Shown here: one piece after another, positions 8,997-19,176 of the stretch | How positions within the stretch are numbered: the first letter of the stretch is position 1 | Layout of the letters: every line of letters starts with the position of its first letter | Source of the DNA: Oscillospiraceae bacterium | GTDB lineage: Bacteria > Bacillota > Clostridia > Christensenellales > Aristaeellaceae | Assembly (NCBI GenBank): GCA_031269355.1 | Contig: JAISZG010000047.1 | Location: 1-62,432, forward strand | Direction: 5' to 3' | DNA: 62,432 nucleotides | Notes under the pieces: model-generated | Told to the model about the DNA's origin: nothing | The model's input: the letters and a program-made list of their open reading frames with translations, nothing else | The model's database searches: none | Program-made: the position numbers and the translations under genes

Positions 8997-9998
8997 TTAT
9001 TGTTGTGCTGCGAGAACCGCCGTGATAGCGGTCATCGCCACTATATCCCCGACGCTGCAGCCGCGCGACAGATCGTTCACAGGCTTTGCCAATCCCTGAA
9101 TTATAGGTCCGTAAGCTTCCGCGCCGGCTAGCCGCTGAACCAATTTGTAGCCGATATTGCCCACCCCCAAATCGGGGAATATCAAAACGTTCGCCTGCCC
9201 CGCGACATCCGAGCCTGGGCTTTTCAGCTTGCCGACCGCCTCTACCAGCGCGGCGTCCGCTTGAAGCTCTCCATCCAGCTTTAGATCAGGAGCCAATTCC
9301 TTCGCCTTCGCGACGGCTTGCTGCACCTTGGTTACGCGCTCGTGCTTCGCGCTGCCCTTAGTGGAGAAAGAAAGCATGGCGACCTTTGGGTCGATTCCAG
9401 CCAGAGCCTTGCCCGTCTCCGCGCTTGCGATCGCGATAGCCGCCAGCTCGTCCGCGCTTGGATCTGGAATTACCGCGCAATCGCCCATAACCAATACACC
9501 GCCCGGCTGATATACGTTATCAGGCGGAAGCTCCATTAAAAAGCAGGATGAAACGACCGATATGCCGGGTTTCGTTTTTATTATCTGCAGCGCGGGGCGC
9601 AGCACGTCGCCCGTCGAGTGAACCGCGCCCGTAACCATACCGTCGGCGTCGCCGTTCTTTATCATAAGCGTCGCAAAGTAGAGCGGGTCGCGCGCGAGCT
9701 TTTGCGCCTGCTCCGGCGAGACGCCCTTCGCCTTGCGAAGCTCGTACAGCAGATCGGCATATACGCCAGTTTTATCGGATGTTTCCGGATCGACAATCTC
9801 GCAGCCGGAAATGTCCGCTCCAACTGCGGCGGCTTTTTCCCTCACAAGCTCCGGGTTGCCGATTAATATTATATTAGCGTAACTTTCTTCAACAATGCTG
9901 GCGGCCGCCTGAACGGTGCGCTCTTCGTCGCCTTCCGCTAGCACGATCCGCTTGCCTGCGGCGCGGGCTTTCATGTATATTGCATCCAGAATCGGCAT
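8997..9998 (-). CDS. pta: Phosphate acetyltransferase
   Basis: Makes acetyl phosphate from acetyl-CoA and phosphate, feeding acetate kinase next to it. 333 aa, the short Firmicutes form without the N-terminal DRTGG region. Family blocks are clear: MVTGAVHSTGDVLRPALQ, VMGDCAVIPDPSADELA, and the C-terminal LIFPDLGVGNIGYKLVQRL. I place the start at the ATG at 9998, which has AAGGGGG seven bases upstream; a TTG two codons earlier also lies in frame. First gene of the pta-ackA-parvulin operon, divergent from tmcAL. Confidence 0.97.
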   Translation of the reverse strand: MPILDAIYMKARAAGKRIVLAEGDEERTVQAAASIVEESYANIILIGNPELVREKAAAVGADISGCEIVDPETSDKTGVYADLLYELRKAKGVSPEQAQKLARDPLYFATLMIKNGDADGMVTGAVHSTGDVLRPALQIIKTKPGISVVSSCFLMELPPDNVYQPGGVLVMGDCAVIPDPSADELAAIAIASAETGKALAGIDPKVAMLSFSTKGSAKHERVTKVQQAVAKAKELAPDLKLDGELQADAALVEAVGKLKSPGSDVAGQANVLIFPDLGVGNIGYKLVQRLAGAEAYGPIIQGLAKPVNDLSRGCSVGDIVAMTAITAVLAAQQ

Positions 9999-10136
9999 GG
10001 ACAATCCCCCTTGTTTATGATATATATTATAGAATGGTCATGACGGAATAAATCCCGCGTATATAAATTGTACAACATTGATTACAAAAATGAAAGCCTT
10101 TAATCCGCTCTAATTTTGAATATGGAGGAAACATAT

Positions 10137-11285
10137 ATGGCCGCGCGCGCGCTGGGCGTAGTATGCGAATATAACCCGTTCCACAACGGACACGCGTACC
10201 ACCTGCGGCAAGCGCGCGAGCAATCCGGCTGCGATTGGGTAATATGCGCGATGAGCGGCTCGTTCACCCAAAGAGGCGCGCTCGCGCTTATAGGCCCTCG
10301 GGAGCGCGCGCGAGCCGCGCTTATGAACGGCGCGGACATAGTGTTCGAGCTTCCCGCGCTGTTCGCCGTGCGAAATGCGCACGCGTTCGCGAAAGGCGGC
10401 GTCGCGCTGCTGGATAAACTGAATGTGTGCGACGCGATCAGCTTTGGCTGCGAGGACATCGATACGCTTGCGAGCGCGGCGGCGTCCAATGAATGCGATC
10501 CCGACGTGCTGCGCACGCTGCGCGACGGGCTGGATCGCGGCGAATCCTGGGCGCGGGCGCGCGGGCTGCCCAATCTTCCAAACGTTATACTTGGCGTAGA
10601 ATATATGCGCGCCATTCAGGAGCGGGGAAGCTCTATGCGGCCGCTGCCGATTCCGCGCGCGCCGGAACGCGTATCGGCGGCGGACGGCGTTATATCCGCG
10701 CGGCGAATTCGGGAGATGCTGAGCGTCGGCGAAAGCGTCGAGCCGTATATGCCACGCAGCGCGTATGATATTTTAATGGGCAGTACAAGCTCGCATCGCA
10801 GGGAGGATGGTCTGGACGCGCTTCTGCTGGGCGCGCTGCGCTCGATGCCTGCGGAATCGATAGGCGAGGCTGCCGATATATCGGAGGGGATGGAGCGTCG
10901 AATTAAGGCGTGCGCCGCGAAGGCGGTAAGCCGCGCGGATTTGATAGAGCGCGTTAAATGCAAACGCTATCCATACGCGCGCATATCCCGCGCGCTTACT
11001 CAGGCTATGCTTGGAATAACTAAATCGCTTGCGGCGCGCGTTCCCGAACCGGCATTCGCGCGGCTTATCGGCTTTCGCGACGCCGCCCGGCCGCTGCTGC
11101 GCGAGATACGGCGCGGCGCCGACATATCGATTATTGACCGCCCGGCGGCATATCGTAAACATGACGACCCCGCGTTCGCGCTTGATTTGCGCGCGGACGC
11201 TATCGCGTCTATCGCGTGCGCGTCCGTCGACGATCGGCGCGGGGATCATATGCTGACGGACGGAATAGTCATCGTTGGCGGCTGA
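10137..11285 (+). CDS. tmcAL: tRNA(Met) cytidine acetate ligase
   Basis: Family known in Bacillus as YlbM/TmcAL: it uses ATP and acetate to form acetyl-adenylate and acetylates C34 of elongator tRNA-Met. 382 aa, the usual length. The nucleotidyltransferase HxGH signature is at the start (VCEYNPFHNGH), followed by MSGSFTQRG and the GADIVFELPALFAVRNAHAFAKG block. The start is the ATG at 10137 with GGAGG at 10124-10128; the upstream in-frame TTG at 10116 and ATG at 10122 fall before or inside that site. It is transcribed away from pta-ackA, the acetate-forming pair, across a 138-bp gap. Confidence 0.93.
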   Translation: MAARALGVVCEYNPFHNGHAYHLRQAREQSGCDWVICAMSGSFTQRGALALIGPRERARAALMNGADIVFELPALFAVRNAHAFAKGGVALLDKLNVCDAISFGCEDIDTLASAAASNECDPDVLRTLRDGLDRGESWARARGLPNLPNVILGVEYMRAIQERGSSMRPLPIPRAPERVSAADGVISARRIREMLSVGESVEPYMPRSAYDILMGSTSSHRREDGLDALLLGALRSMPAESIGEAADISEGMERRIKACAAKAVSRADLIERVKCKRYPYARISRALTQAMLGITKSLAARVPEPAFARLIGFRDAARPLLREIRRGADISIIDRPAAYRKHDDPAFALDLRADAIASIACASVDDRRGDHMLTDGIVIVGG

Positions 11286-11537
11286 GGCGCGGTCGCGCGC
11301 CGCTCGGTAATATGTGCATATCATATAATCCATCCACAATATAACACATAAAGGGAACATGGCGGGAACTCATTTCGAACGTGTTTACATACGCGCTTGC
11401 CTTGAGAACTACCTTGAGAGTTTACTTGCCTGTATGTTTTTATATTTCCGGAATTGCCGGGGCGAACGCGCGTCGACGCGTCGTTCGCGGCTACAATCGG
11501 CCAGTAAAAATAGCCGATGAATTTTATCGGAATTATA
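11286..11537. other. Intergenic region upstream of the isc operon
   Basis: No convincing gene. It starts with a short hairpin GGCGCG-GTCG-CGCGCC (11286-11301) just after the tmcAL stop, without a T tract. A 71-codon frame at 11381-11593 on the plus strand has no ribosome binding site and no recognisable domain. The notable structure is the palindrome reported separately at 11462-11488. Confidence 0.5.
11462..11488. repeat. 26-nt imperfect palindrome upstream of the isc promoter
   Basis: Arms GCGAACG (11462-11468) and CGTTCGC (11482-11488) flank a perfect 12-nt palindrome CGCGTCGACGCG (11469-11480), with one extra T at 11481. It ends about 50 bp before the -35 box of the iscR promoter. It could be an operator or a stable hairpin; the sequence alone does not decide. 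Confidence 0.55.
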
Positions 11538-11566
11538 TTGACAGGCTATCCTGTGAGTGGTACAAT
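11538..11566 (+). promoter_or_regulatory. Sigma-A-type promoter of iscR
   Basis: TTGACA (11538-11543), a 17-bp spacer, and TACAAT (11561-11566). The start of transcription would be near 11573, giving a leader of about 40 nt before iscR. The box region contains CTGTGAGTGG, where an Rrf2 regulator could bind; autoregulation is inference from the family. Confidence 0.85.
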
Positions 11567-11614
11567 AAATCCGATGTAAAAGCTCGGAATTGAGCGGGGG
11601 AGGATGGAATTGAT

Positions 11615-12079
11615 ATGAAGCTATCAACGCGCAGCCGGTATGGCATACACGCGATGATTGACCTCGCTCAATGCCAAGGCGCGGGACCTCAAACGGTGCG
11701 CGCGATCGCGCAGCGGCAGAAAGTGCCGGAGCCGTACTTGGAACAGCTGCTTGCGCCACTTAGGCGCGCTGAGCTTATACGAAGCGCACGCGGCGCTTCC
11801 GGCGGATATACGCTGGCGCGAGAAGCTTCTGAGATCAACGTGGGGGAGATAATGCGAGCTCTTGAGGGAGAAATATGCGTGACGGATTGCGTATTCGATC
11901 CCGGCGCTTGCGAGCGAGCGACAGGATGCGCGCCGCGAGCGCTTTGGGAGCGGCTCAACCGCGCGATCGAGCGCGTTCTGGACGATACGTCGCTCGCGGA
12001 TCTTACGAATAACGACGCCGAGATCGTACGCGATAGCTCTGAGGACGCGGCGTTCGAGCCGTCCCGCCAGCGGGTATGA
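11615..12079 (+). CDS. iscR: Rrf2-family Fe-S regulator, IscR-type
   Basis: 154 aa with an N-terminal winged helix (MKLSTRSRYGIHAMIDLA; recognition part EPYLEQLLAPLRRAELIRSARGASGGY) and a cysteine cluster at C88, C92, C99 and C105. C92-C99-C105 match the spacing of the three cluster-binding cysteines of E. coli IscR (92, 98, 104), so it should carry a 2Fe-2S cluster and sense cluster demand. GGGGGAGG stands 11-12 bases before the ATG. It is the first gene of iscR-iscS-iscU, and it most likely represses its own promoter, which lies 49 bp upstream. Confidence 0.9.
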   Translation: MKLSTRSRYGIHAMIDLAQCQGAGPQTVRAIAQRQKVPEPYLEQLLAPLRRAELIRSARGASGGYTLAREASEINVGEIMRALEGEICVTDCVFDPGACERATGCAPRALWERLNRAIERVLDDTSLADLTNNDAEIVRDSSEDAAFEPSRQRV

Positions 12080-12182
12080 TGGCGCGGCGCCATCCAATTC
12101 GCGATGGCTGGGCAGTGACGCACGCCAAGAGTTGTAAGGCGATAAAATTAATCATTTGAAATATAATTATTATGGAGGTAAC

Positions 12183-13376
12183 ATGTTTGGGAAATCCGGC
12201 GCGCCCGCAGTTTATATGGATAACGCGGCGACGACTAGCGTAAAACCTGAAGTCACGCAGGCAATGCTCCCGTTTTTTTCAAATACTTATGGCAATCCGT
12301 CCAGCGTGCACGCGTTTGGGCGTGAAGCGCGAAAGGCGGTAGACGCGGCGCGGGCGCAGGTGGCTGCGGCGCTTGGGGCGAAACCTGAGGAAATCTATTT
12401 CACAGGCTGCGGCACGGAGAGCGACAACTGGGCGATAAAGGGCGCCGCCGCTCGCATGGGGAATAGGGGAAAGCATATAATAACGTCCGCTATCGAACAT
12501 CACGCGGTTCTGCACACATGCGAATGGCTTGATAAGCAAGGGTACGATATAACATATCTTCCGGTAGACGCGGATGGAATCGTTCACCCGGATGCTCTTG
12601 AAGCGGCAATTCGACAGGATACGACGCTGGTAAGCATAATGTTCGCGAATAACGAGATAGGAACGATTCAGCCTATCGCGGAGCTTGCATCGATCTCGCA
12701 TCGGCACGGGGCTTTGTTTCATACGGACGCGGTGCAGGCTATAGGCGCGATACCGGTGGACGTAGGTGAGCTGGGCGTCGATCTGCTGTCGCTGTCGGCG
12801 CATAAATTCCACGGACCGAAGGGGATCGGCGCGCTTTATATTCGCAAGGGAACGCGGCTTGATACTTTCATGCATGGGGGAGCGCAGGAGCGCGGACAGC
12901 GCGCGGGCACGGAAAGCGTGCCGTCTATCGTCGGACTGGGCGCGGCGATTGAACTGGCCGCTAGCAATTTGCGCGAGCACTCCGCGCGGCTTACCGCTAT
13001 GCGCGACCGATTGATCGACGGCTTGCTCTCGCGCATACCCGACGTGCGCGTTAACGGGCATAGAACTCAAAGGCTGCCCGGAAACGTTAATATATCAATA
13101 AGATATGTAGAAGGCGAGTCGCTTCTGCTCGCGCTTGATCTGCAGGGCATCGCCGCTTCAAGCGGATCTGCTTGCACGTCGGGTTCGCTCGATCCGTCGC
13201 ATGTATTGCTCGCGATTGGCCTTCCGCATGAAATCGCGCACGGCTCGCTCAGGCTGTCGCTCGGCGACGATAATACGGATGCGGATGTAGATCGCGTGCT
13301 TGACGTATTGCCTGCCATCGCGGGGCAGCTTCGCTGCTTATCGCCGCTTTACGCGGACGCGGTTAGAGCGGTATAA
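12183..13376 (+). CDS. iscS: Cysteine desulfurase
   Basis: PLP enzyme that takes sulfur from cysteine for Fe-S clusters and thio-modifications. 397 aa. [10 protein letters not shown] opens the fold, SAIEHHAVL and the PLP lysine in [20 protein letters not shown] are clear, and the sulfur-carrying cysteine lies in [17 protein letters not shown], the short NifS/IscS (group I) type loop. The start is the ATG at 12183 with GGAGGT just upstream (12174-12179); an in-frame TTG at 12156 precedes that site and is rejected. It lies 103 bp after iscR and 91 bp before iscU. Confidence 0.96.
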   Translation: MFGKSGAPAVYMDNAATTSVKPEVTQAMLPFFSNTYGNPSSVHAFGREARKAVDAARAQVAAALGAKPEEIYFTGCGTESDNWAIKGAAARMGNRGKHIITSAIEHHAVLHTCEWLDKQGYDITYLPVDADGIVHPDALEAAIRQDTTLVSIMFANNEIGTIQPIAELASISHRHGALFHTDAVQAIGAIPVDVGELGVDLLSLSAHKFHGPKGIGALYIRKGTRLDTFMHGGAQERGQRAGTESVPSIVGLGAAIELAASNLREHSARLTAMRDRLIDGLLSRIPDVRVNGHRTQRLPGNVNISIRYVEGESLLLALDLQGIAASSGSACTSGSLDPSHVLLAIGLPHEIAHGSLRLSLGDDNTDADVDRVLDVLPAIAGQLRCLSPLYADAVRAV

Positions 13377-13467
13377 TGTATAAACGATATATAACGTGCA
13401 AAATATAGCATCGCGGTTAAGGCGGATATGGGGCGCAAGCCACTTATTATAAAGGAGCGGCTCGGAT

Positions 13468-14013
13468 ATGTATACTCAGCAGGTAATGGATCATTTTATG
13501 AACCCGCGCAACGTGGGGGAAATTGAGAACGCGGACGGCGTGGGCACTGTAGGCAACGCGAAATGCGGAGATATTATGCGCATATTCCTGAAGGTAGAGG
13601 ATGGGATTATTCAGGATGTAAAGTTCAAGACGTTTGGCTGCGGCGCGGCGATAGCGACCAGCAGCATGGCGACGGAAATGGTAAAGGGTAAAACTCTGGA
13701 AGAAGCGCTTCGATTGACGAATCGCGCGGTAGCACAGGCGCTTGGAGGACTGCCGCCCGTTAAGGTTCATTGTTCGATGTTGGCAGAGGAGGCGATAAAG
13801 GCGGCGGTGGAAGATTATCTAAAGCGCGTGCCGGGCGCGTCGAAAATGGTTTCGGCGGATACGGGGCACAGCGCCGCGCAAGCTGATACGGCTGCGGCGT
13901 GCGAATCGCGGCCGTTTTCGCAGCTGCATTCGCGGGAAGCTGAACCGAAGGCAGAACCGATCCAGCTCGGCAGCTTTGCCGATGCGGAAAAACCTGAGGC
14001 TGTCCGCGTATAA
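13468..14013 (+). CDS. iscU: Fe-S cluster scaffold protein with C-terminal tail
   Basis: Scaffold on which IscS builds 2Fe-2S clusters. Conserved ligands are present: C33 with D35 (GNAKCGD), C58 (TFGCGAA) and C102 (KVHCSMLAEEA). The IscU/NifU-N domain ends near residue 123. The protein continues for about 55 residues of Ala/Glu/Ser-rich sequence without a recognisable fold; the usual length is 125-150 aa. AAGGAGCGG precedes the ATG. The tail carries one further cysteine. Its role is unknown, and it does not look like a NifU C-terminal domain (no CxxC). Confidence 0.93.
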   Translation: MYTQQVMDHFMNPRNVGEIENADGVGTVGNAKCGDIMRIFLKVEDGIIQDVKFKTFGCGAAIATSSMATEMVKGKTLEEALRLTNRAVAQALGGLPPVKVHCSMLAEEAIKAAVEDYLKRVPGASKMVSADTGHSAAQADTAAACESRPFSQLHSREAEPKAEPIQLGSFADAEKPEAVRV

Positions 14014-14090
14014 TCGCATATGCGAATATGTGTTTTACGCTTGCATTCGTCTGATGAATAATGTAGAATCGCATCTAGCGCGATGATGTA

Positions 14091-14243
14091 AAACTCCGCA
14101 GGTGTTTTTTGAATCCGCTGCAGCTAGCCGCGCTGCGCGTTCGGCCCGCTTGCTGCGCTTCAAATGAAAACCCTGCGGAGTTTTTTGAATCCGCCGCAGC
14201 TAGCTGCGCTGCGTGTTCGGCTCCGCTTGCTGCGCTTAAATGA
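14091..14243 (+). repeat. Two tandem 77-bp copies with an inverted 9-mer
   Basis: Copy 1 is 14091-14167 and copy 2 is 14168-14243; they share TTTTTTGAATCCGC, GCAGCTAGC, and TTGCTGCGCTT at matching places. The first segment differs in a special way: copy 1 has CTCCGCAGG, copy 2 its exact reverse complement CCTGCGGAG, followed by TTTTTT. The two can pair as a stem ending in a T tract, a plausible terminator for the isc operon or an attenuator ahead of argG. Copy 2 also holds the palindrome CGCAGCTAGCTGCG. No gene is seen in it. Confidence 0.75.
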
Positions 14244-14265
14244 TATGGATGAAGGAGAACGGTAG

Positions 14266-15489
14266 ATGAGCGAGAAGAGAAGAATACTGCTGGCGTATTC
14301 CGGCGGACTGGATACATCTATAATTATTCCGTGGTTGAAGGAAAATTATGATTGCGAAGTAATATGCATGGCGGCTGATCTGGGGCAGGGCGAAGAGCTT
14401 GAGCCGCTGCACGAAAAGGCCGCGAAGACAGGCGCCGCCAAACTGTTCATAGAAGATTTGCGAGAAGAATTCGTTACCGATTTTATATTTCCAACGCTTA
14501 AGGCAGGCGCCGTTTACGAGGGGAAGTATCTGCTGGGAACAAGCTTCGCGCGTCCGCTTATAGCCAAGCGGCTGGTTGAGATAGCGCGGCGGGAAAAATG
14601 TTCGGCAATCTGCCACGGATGTACCGGCAAGGGAAACGATCAGGTTCGCTTTGAACTGACCATAAAGGCGTTCGCGCCGTTTATGGAGATCATCGCGCCG
14701 TGGCGCATCTGGGATTTAAAATCACGCGAGGATGAAATTGAGTACGCGCGCGCGCGCGGCATAGACGTGCCCGTAAAGAAGGATCGCCCATATTCGATGG
14801 ATCGAAACCTGTGGCATCTCAGCCACGAAGGCGCGGATTTGGAGGACCCGTGGAACGCGCCGCCGGACGATCTGCTTGTTATCTCGTCACCTATCGATAA
14901 AACGCCCGACGTTCCGGAGACGATAACAATCTCGTTTGATAAGGGTACGCCTATCGCCGTTAACGGCGAGGCGCTCGCGCCCGTGCGGCTTGTCGAACGG
15001 CTTAACGAAATAGGAGCGAAACATGGCGTTGGCGTCGCGGATCTTGTCGAGAATCGCCTGGTGGGAATGAAGTCGCGCGGCGTATATGAAACGCCGGGCG
15101 GCGCGTTGCTGTACGAAGCGCTTGGAGCGCTGGAATCGATAACGCTCGATCGCCAGGCGTCGCACTACAAGAAGCAGGTATCACTAAAGTTTGCCGAGCT
15201 TGTGTACGACGGCAATTGGTATACGCCTCTTCGCGAGGCGCTGTCCGCATTCGCGGATTCCCTGCAGCAATACGTGACCGGCGACGCGCGTTTAAAGTTA
15301 TACAAAGGGAATATTATTCCCGCTGGCGTTCGCTCGCCGTATACGCTATACAGCGAGCAGATCGCGACGTTCGGCGATAGTCAGGAATTATATAATCATA
15401 AGGATAGCGAGGGATTTATCAACCTGTTCGGACTTCCGCTGAAAGTCGCGGCAATGATGAAGGAGCGCATAAATAAGCAATTAGTATAA
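14266..15489 (+). CDS. argG: Argininosuccinate synthase
   Basis: Joins citrulline and aspartate with ATP in arginine synthesis; cytoplasmic. 407 aa, the normal length. The ATP-pyrophosphatase P-loop [17 protein letters not shown] is at the start; [15 protein letters not shown] and the [14 protein letters not shown] region follow, and [20 protein letters not shown] is typical. GAAGGAG precedes the ATG. argH follows after 25 bp, so the two form an operon. The position directly behind iscS-iscU is where many Clostridia carry mnmA, another PP-loop enzyme; here the sequence is clearly argG. Confidence 0.97.
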   Translation: MSEKRRILLAYSGGLDTSIIIPWLKENYDCEVICMAADLGQGEELEPLHEKAAKTGAAKLFIEDLREEFVTDFIFPTLKAGAVYEGKYLLGTSFARPLIAKRLVEIARREKCSAICHGCTGKGNDQVRFELTIKAFAPFMEIIAPWRIWDLKSREDEIEYARARGIDVPVKKDRPYSMDRNLWHLSHEGADLEDPWNAPPDDLLVISSPIDKTPDVPETITISFDKGTPIAVNGEALAPVRLVERLNEIGAKHGVGVADLVENRLVGMKSRGVYETPGGALLYEALGALESITLDRQASHYKKQVSLKFAELVYDGNWYTPLREALSAFADSLQQYVTGDARLKLYKGNIIPAGVRSPYTLYSEQIATFGDSQELYNHKDSEGFINLFGLPLKVAAMMKERINKQLV

Positions 15490-15514
15490 GTATTAGAGCG
15501 AGGGGTCGTCGCCT

Positions 15515-16906
<1,392 letters not shown>

Positions 16907-17053
16907 AATCGATTTAATTGATGGAGGCGATGAACAGCCGGGCGATTGAAAGAGTGATGATTATATAAGTTATTGCGCGGCGTGCATGCGAGTTTATTTA
17001 CAAATTGATTTCAATATGTTAGAATTCGTAATAAACTATTTGGAGGCATGTGA

Positions 17054-18271
17054 ATGGGACGCGCTGCTCGGCGGGGAGTTGCTGCCTTATTTTTGTTATT
17101 GGCAATCGTGTTTATGTTGCCGCATACATCGCGCGCGCTGACGTGCTTTTGCTCCAGCGAGGAGGAACACGCCGCGAACGCGGAGCGGCTGGAGAGCGTG
17201 CTGCGAGCGTATAAAACAGTGGGCGCCTCTATAGTTTTTATTAAGCAGGGTGCAATCGCGGACGTATATCATTACGGTCGAGCGAACCGCGCGGACGATA
17301 TACCCGTTGGAGATGATACGCTGTTTCGAGTAGCGTCGATTACCAAGATGGTAACCGCGATTGGGGCGCTTCGCCTATGGGAAATGGGGGAATTTGAACT
17401 GGACGAGGACATCGGAACATATTTTGGCTTCAAAGTGCGCAACCCTTATTTTCCGAATGTCCCTATAACTATGCGCCAAATAATGACGCACACGGCATCG
17501 CTGATTGACTACGGGCATTATGACCGCGCGCTTAACGGAGATATAGTAAAATTAAGCTCCATATTTACCGGCAAGCTGTCCGCAACGGATTTCTCGCGCC
17601 ATGAACCGGGCGTGCATTACGACTATTCCAACTTTGGAGGCGGACTGCTAGGCTCCGTTATCGAGCTGTTCACCGCGAGCACGGCGGACGAATGGATGTC
17701 GGAAATCGTGTACCAGCCGCTGGGCATAACCGCGTCATACTTTACCCCCAATCTGCCGAACGGCGCGCAGATCGCGCGTATATACGATGCGGATTCCATG
17801 TGGGTTAAGCTGGATTCTATGGCTCTGACAAGCGCGGACGCCGTGGATGATTTTGAAACGCACTATACATATACCGCAGGATCGCTTTCGATAAGCGCGA
17901 TAGATCTGGCGAAAATACTTATGATCATAGCGGGCGACGGCAGCGCGGCGGGCGAGCGGATATTGCGGCCGGAAACAGTGGCGGAAATGCGCGCTATGCA
18001 GAACAACGTCGGCTCCGTGCGCTGCGAGTCGGACAGGGGGCTGAATCTGAACATAATCAAAGACAGCATCGTTAGCGGACGAACTTTATATGGCCATCAA
18101 GGTAAGGCATATGGAATGATATGCGCGGCTTATTGCGATCCGATAGATCAAACTGGCGTTGTGATTCTCACTAACGGGTGCGATGATTCTACAGTCAATT
18201 CGGTTGCGAGAATAGTCCGCGATACGCTCGGCGTGTCTTGGAAGATAATTGATCAGCACGCGGGCGATTGA
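17054..18271 (+). CDS. Secreted serine hydrolase, class C beta-lactamase/DD-peptidase fold
   Basis: 405 aa with a signal peptide (residues 1-29, basic start, hydrophobic core LFLLLAIVFML). Active-site motifs of the family are in order: S95-I-T-K98 (nucleophile and lysine), Y191-S-N193, and H348-Q-G350 in place of KTG. That set fits the broad beta-lactamase/D-aminopeptidase/esterase group (PF00144) better than a true resistance enzyme; the substrate cannot be told. GGAGG stands seven bases before the ATG. It is a single gene, convergent with the amidohydrolase. Confidence 0.85.
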   Translation: MGRAARRGVAALFLLLAIVFMLPHTSRALTCFCSSEEEHAANAERLESVLRAYKTVGASIVFIKQGAIADVYHYGRANRADDIPVGDDTLFRVASITKMVTAIGALRLWEMGEFELDEDIGTYFGFKVRNPYFPNVPITMRQIMTHTASLIDYGHYDRALNGDIVKLSSIFTGKLSATDFSRHEPGVHYDYSNFGGGLLGSVIELFTASTADEWMSEIVYQPLGITASYFTPNLPNGAQIARIYDADSMWVKLDSMALTSADAVDDFETHYTYTAGSLSISAIDLAKILMIIAGDGSAAGERILRPETVAEMRAMQNNVGSVRCESDRGLNLNIIKDSIVSGRTLYGHQGKAYGMICAAYCDPIDQTGVVILTNGCDDSTVNSVARIVRDTLGVSWKIIDQHAGD

Positions 18272-18321
18272 TATAGGGATAGACAAAGTTTTATTGGAAT
18301 TTAAAATTGCGTTAAAGTTCG

Positions 18322-19143
18322 TTACTTTATCCCGTACACGCGCGCCGCGTTTAGATAAAACACCGCGTCCCAATGTTTTTCCGGAATTAGGTCGGATATA
18401 AAATCTATATATTCATCAAGGTTTACGAGCGGCCAATCCGTGCCGAACAAGAAAGATTCGTAGTTTTCCACATACGCTATCCAGGTGCGCAGCTGGCCGA
18501 TATAGCCGCGCAATCTGCTGCGGTATTCAGCTAGATCGACTCGCCCCGCAAGCAGGCCGGATAAATCGGCGCACACGTTTTCATTCTTCTCAAGAACGGC
18601 GGCCGCGTCTGTCAGCCATGGATTTCCAAAATGGCACATAACGAATTGCATGTCCGGATAATTTACCGCGACCGCGTCCAACTGAAGCGGATGGCAATAT
18701 TTAAGCAGCGCGCGCGGCGAGGCAGTCACCCCCATATGCACGGCGACCGGCTTTCGATAACGCCTCGCGAGTTCGTAGTACGGAATATATAGCGGATCGA
18801 GCAGCGGTATGGCGCAATACCCCGCGTATAACTTTACGCCGACGCATTGAGAATTGCGAAGCTGAGCCTCCACCGCCTCTATCGACGCCTGATGCGTGGC
18901 GCTTTCAAGCGCGCGCTGATGCACGCCTACGCAGTATCGAAGCGTATGCGGATATTTATGCGGCTCTGTGGTCAGCTCGCGATTGCCCATCACTACGCCG
19001 CATTCAATCCCAAGCTGAGCGTATATGGCGGCGATATGCGCGGAGGTGTTTTCGTGGCCCGCCGTCAGCGCGATCGCGTCAAAGTGCGCGTTCTTGGGCT
19101 GAAAATGCAAATGCGCGTCAATGATACGGTCTGGACGTTCCAT
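18322..19143 (-). CDS. Amidohydrolase-family protein (TIM barrel)
   Basis: 273 aa. The metal site HxH is at the start (RIIDAHLHFQPK), a further His in KPVAVHMGVTAS, another in FVMCHFGNPWL, and the final Asp in ESFLFGTDWPLVN, the order of amidohydro_2 enzymes. Substrate unknown; the group includes decarboxylases and lactonases. AAAGGTG precedes the ATG. It follows the Eis-like gene by 33 bp and is last in a three-gene minus-strand operon. Confidence 0.8.
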   Translation of the reverse strand: MERPDRIIDAHLHFQPKNAHFDAIALTAGHENTSAHIAAIYAQLGIECGVVMGNRELTTEPHKYPHTLRYCVGVHQRALESATHQASIEAVEAQLRNSQCVGVKLYAGYCAIPLLDPLYIPYYELARRYRKPVAVHMGVTASPRALLKYCHPLQLDAVAVNYPDMQFVMCHFGNPWLTDAAAVLEKNENVCADLSGLLAGRVDLAEYRSRLRGYIGQLRTWIAYVENYESFLFGTDWPLVNLDEYIDFISDLIPEKHWDAVFYLNAARVYGIK

Positions 19144-19176
19144 CGCTTCACCTTTAATCTTTATAAATATTATATG

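Noticed and set aside
11381-11593. Plus-strand frame between tmcAL and iscR
   Set aside because: It spans the palindrome and the iscR promoter and has no ribosome binding site.
14075-14317. Minus-strand frame over the tandem repeat (repeated SAASGAEHAAQLAAADSK-like text)
   Set aside because: Produced by the repeat; overlaps the argG start and has no translation signals.
17054-18271. True beta-lactamase (antibiotic resistance)
   Set aside because: The KTG motif is HQG and the gene has no resistance context; only the fold can be claimed.
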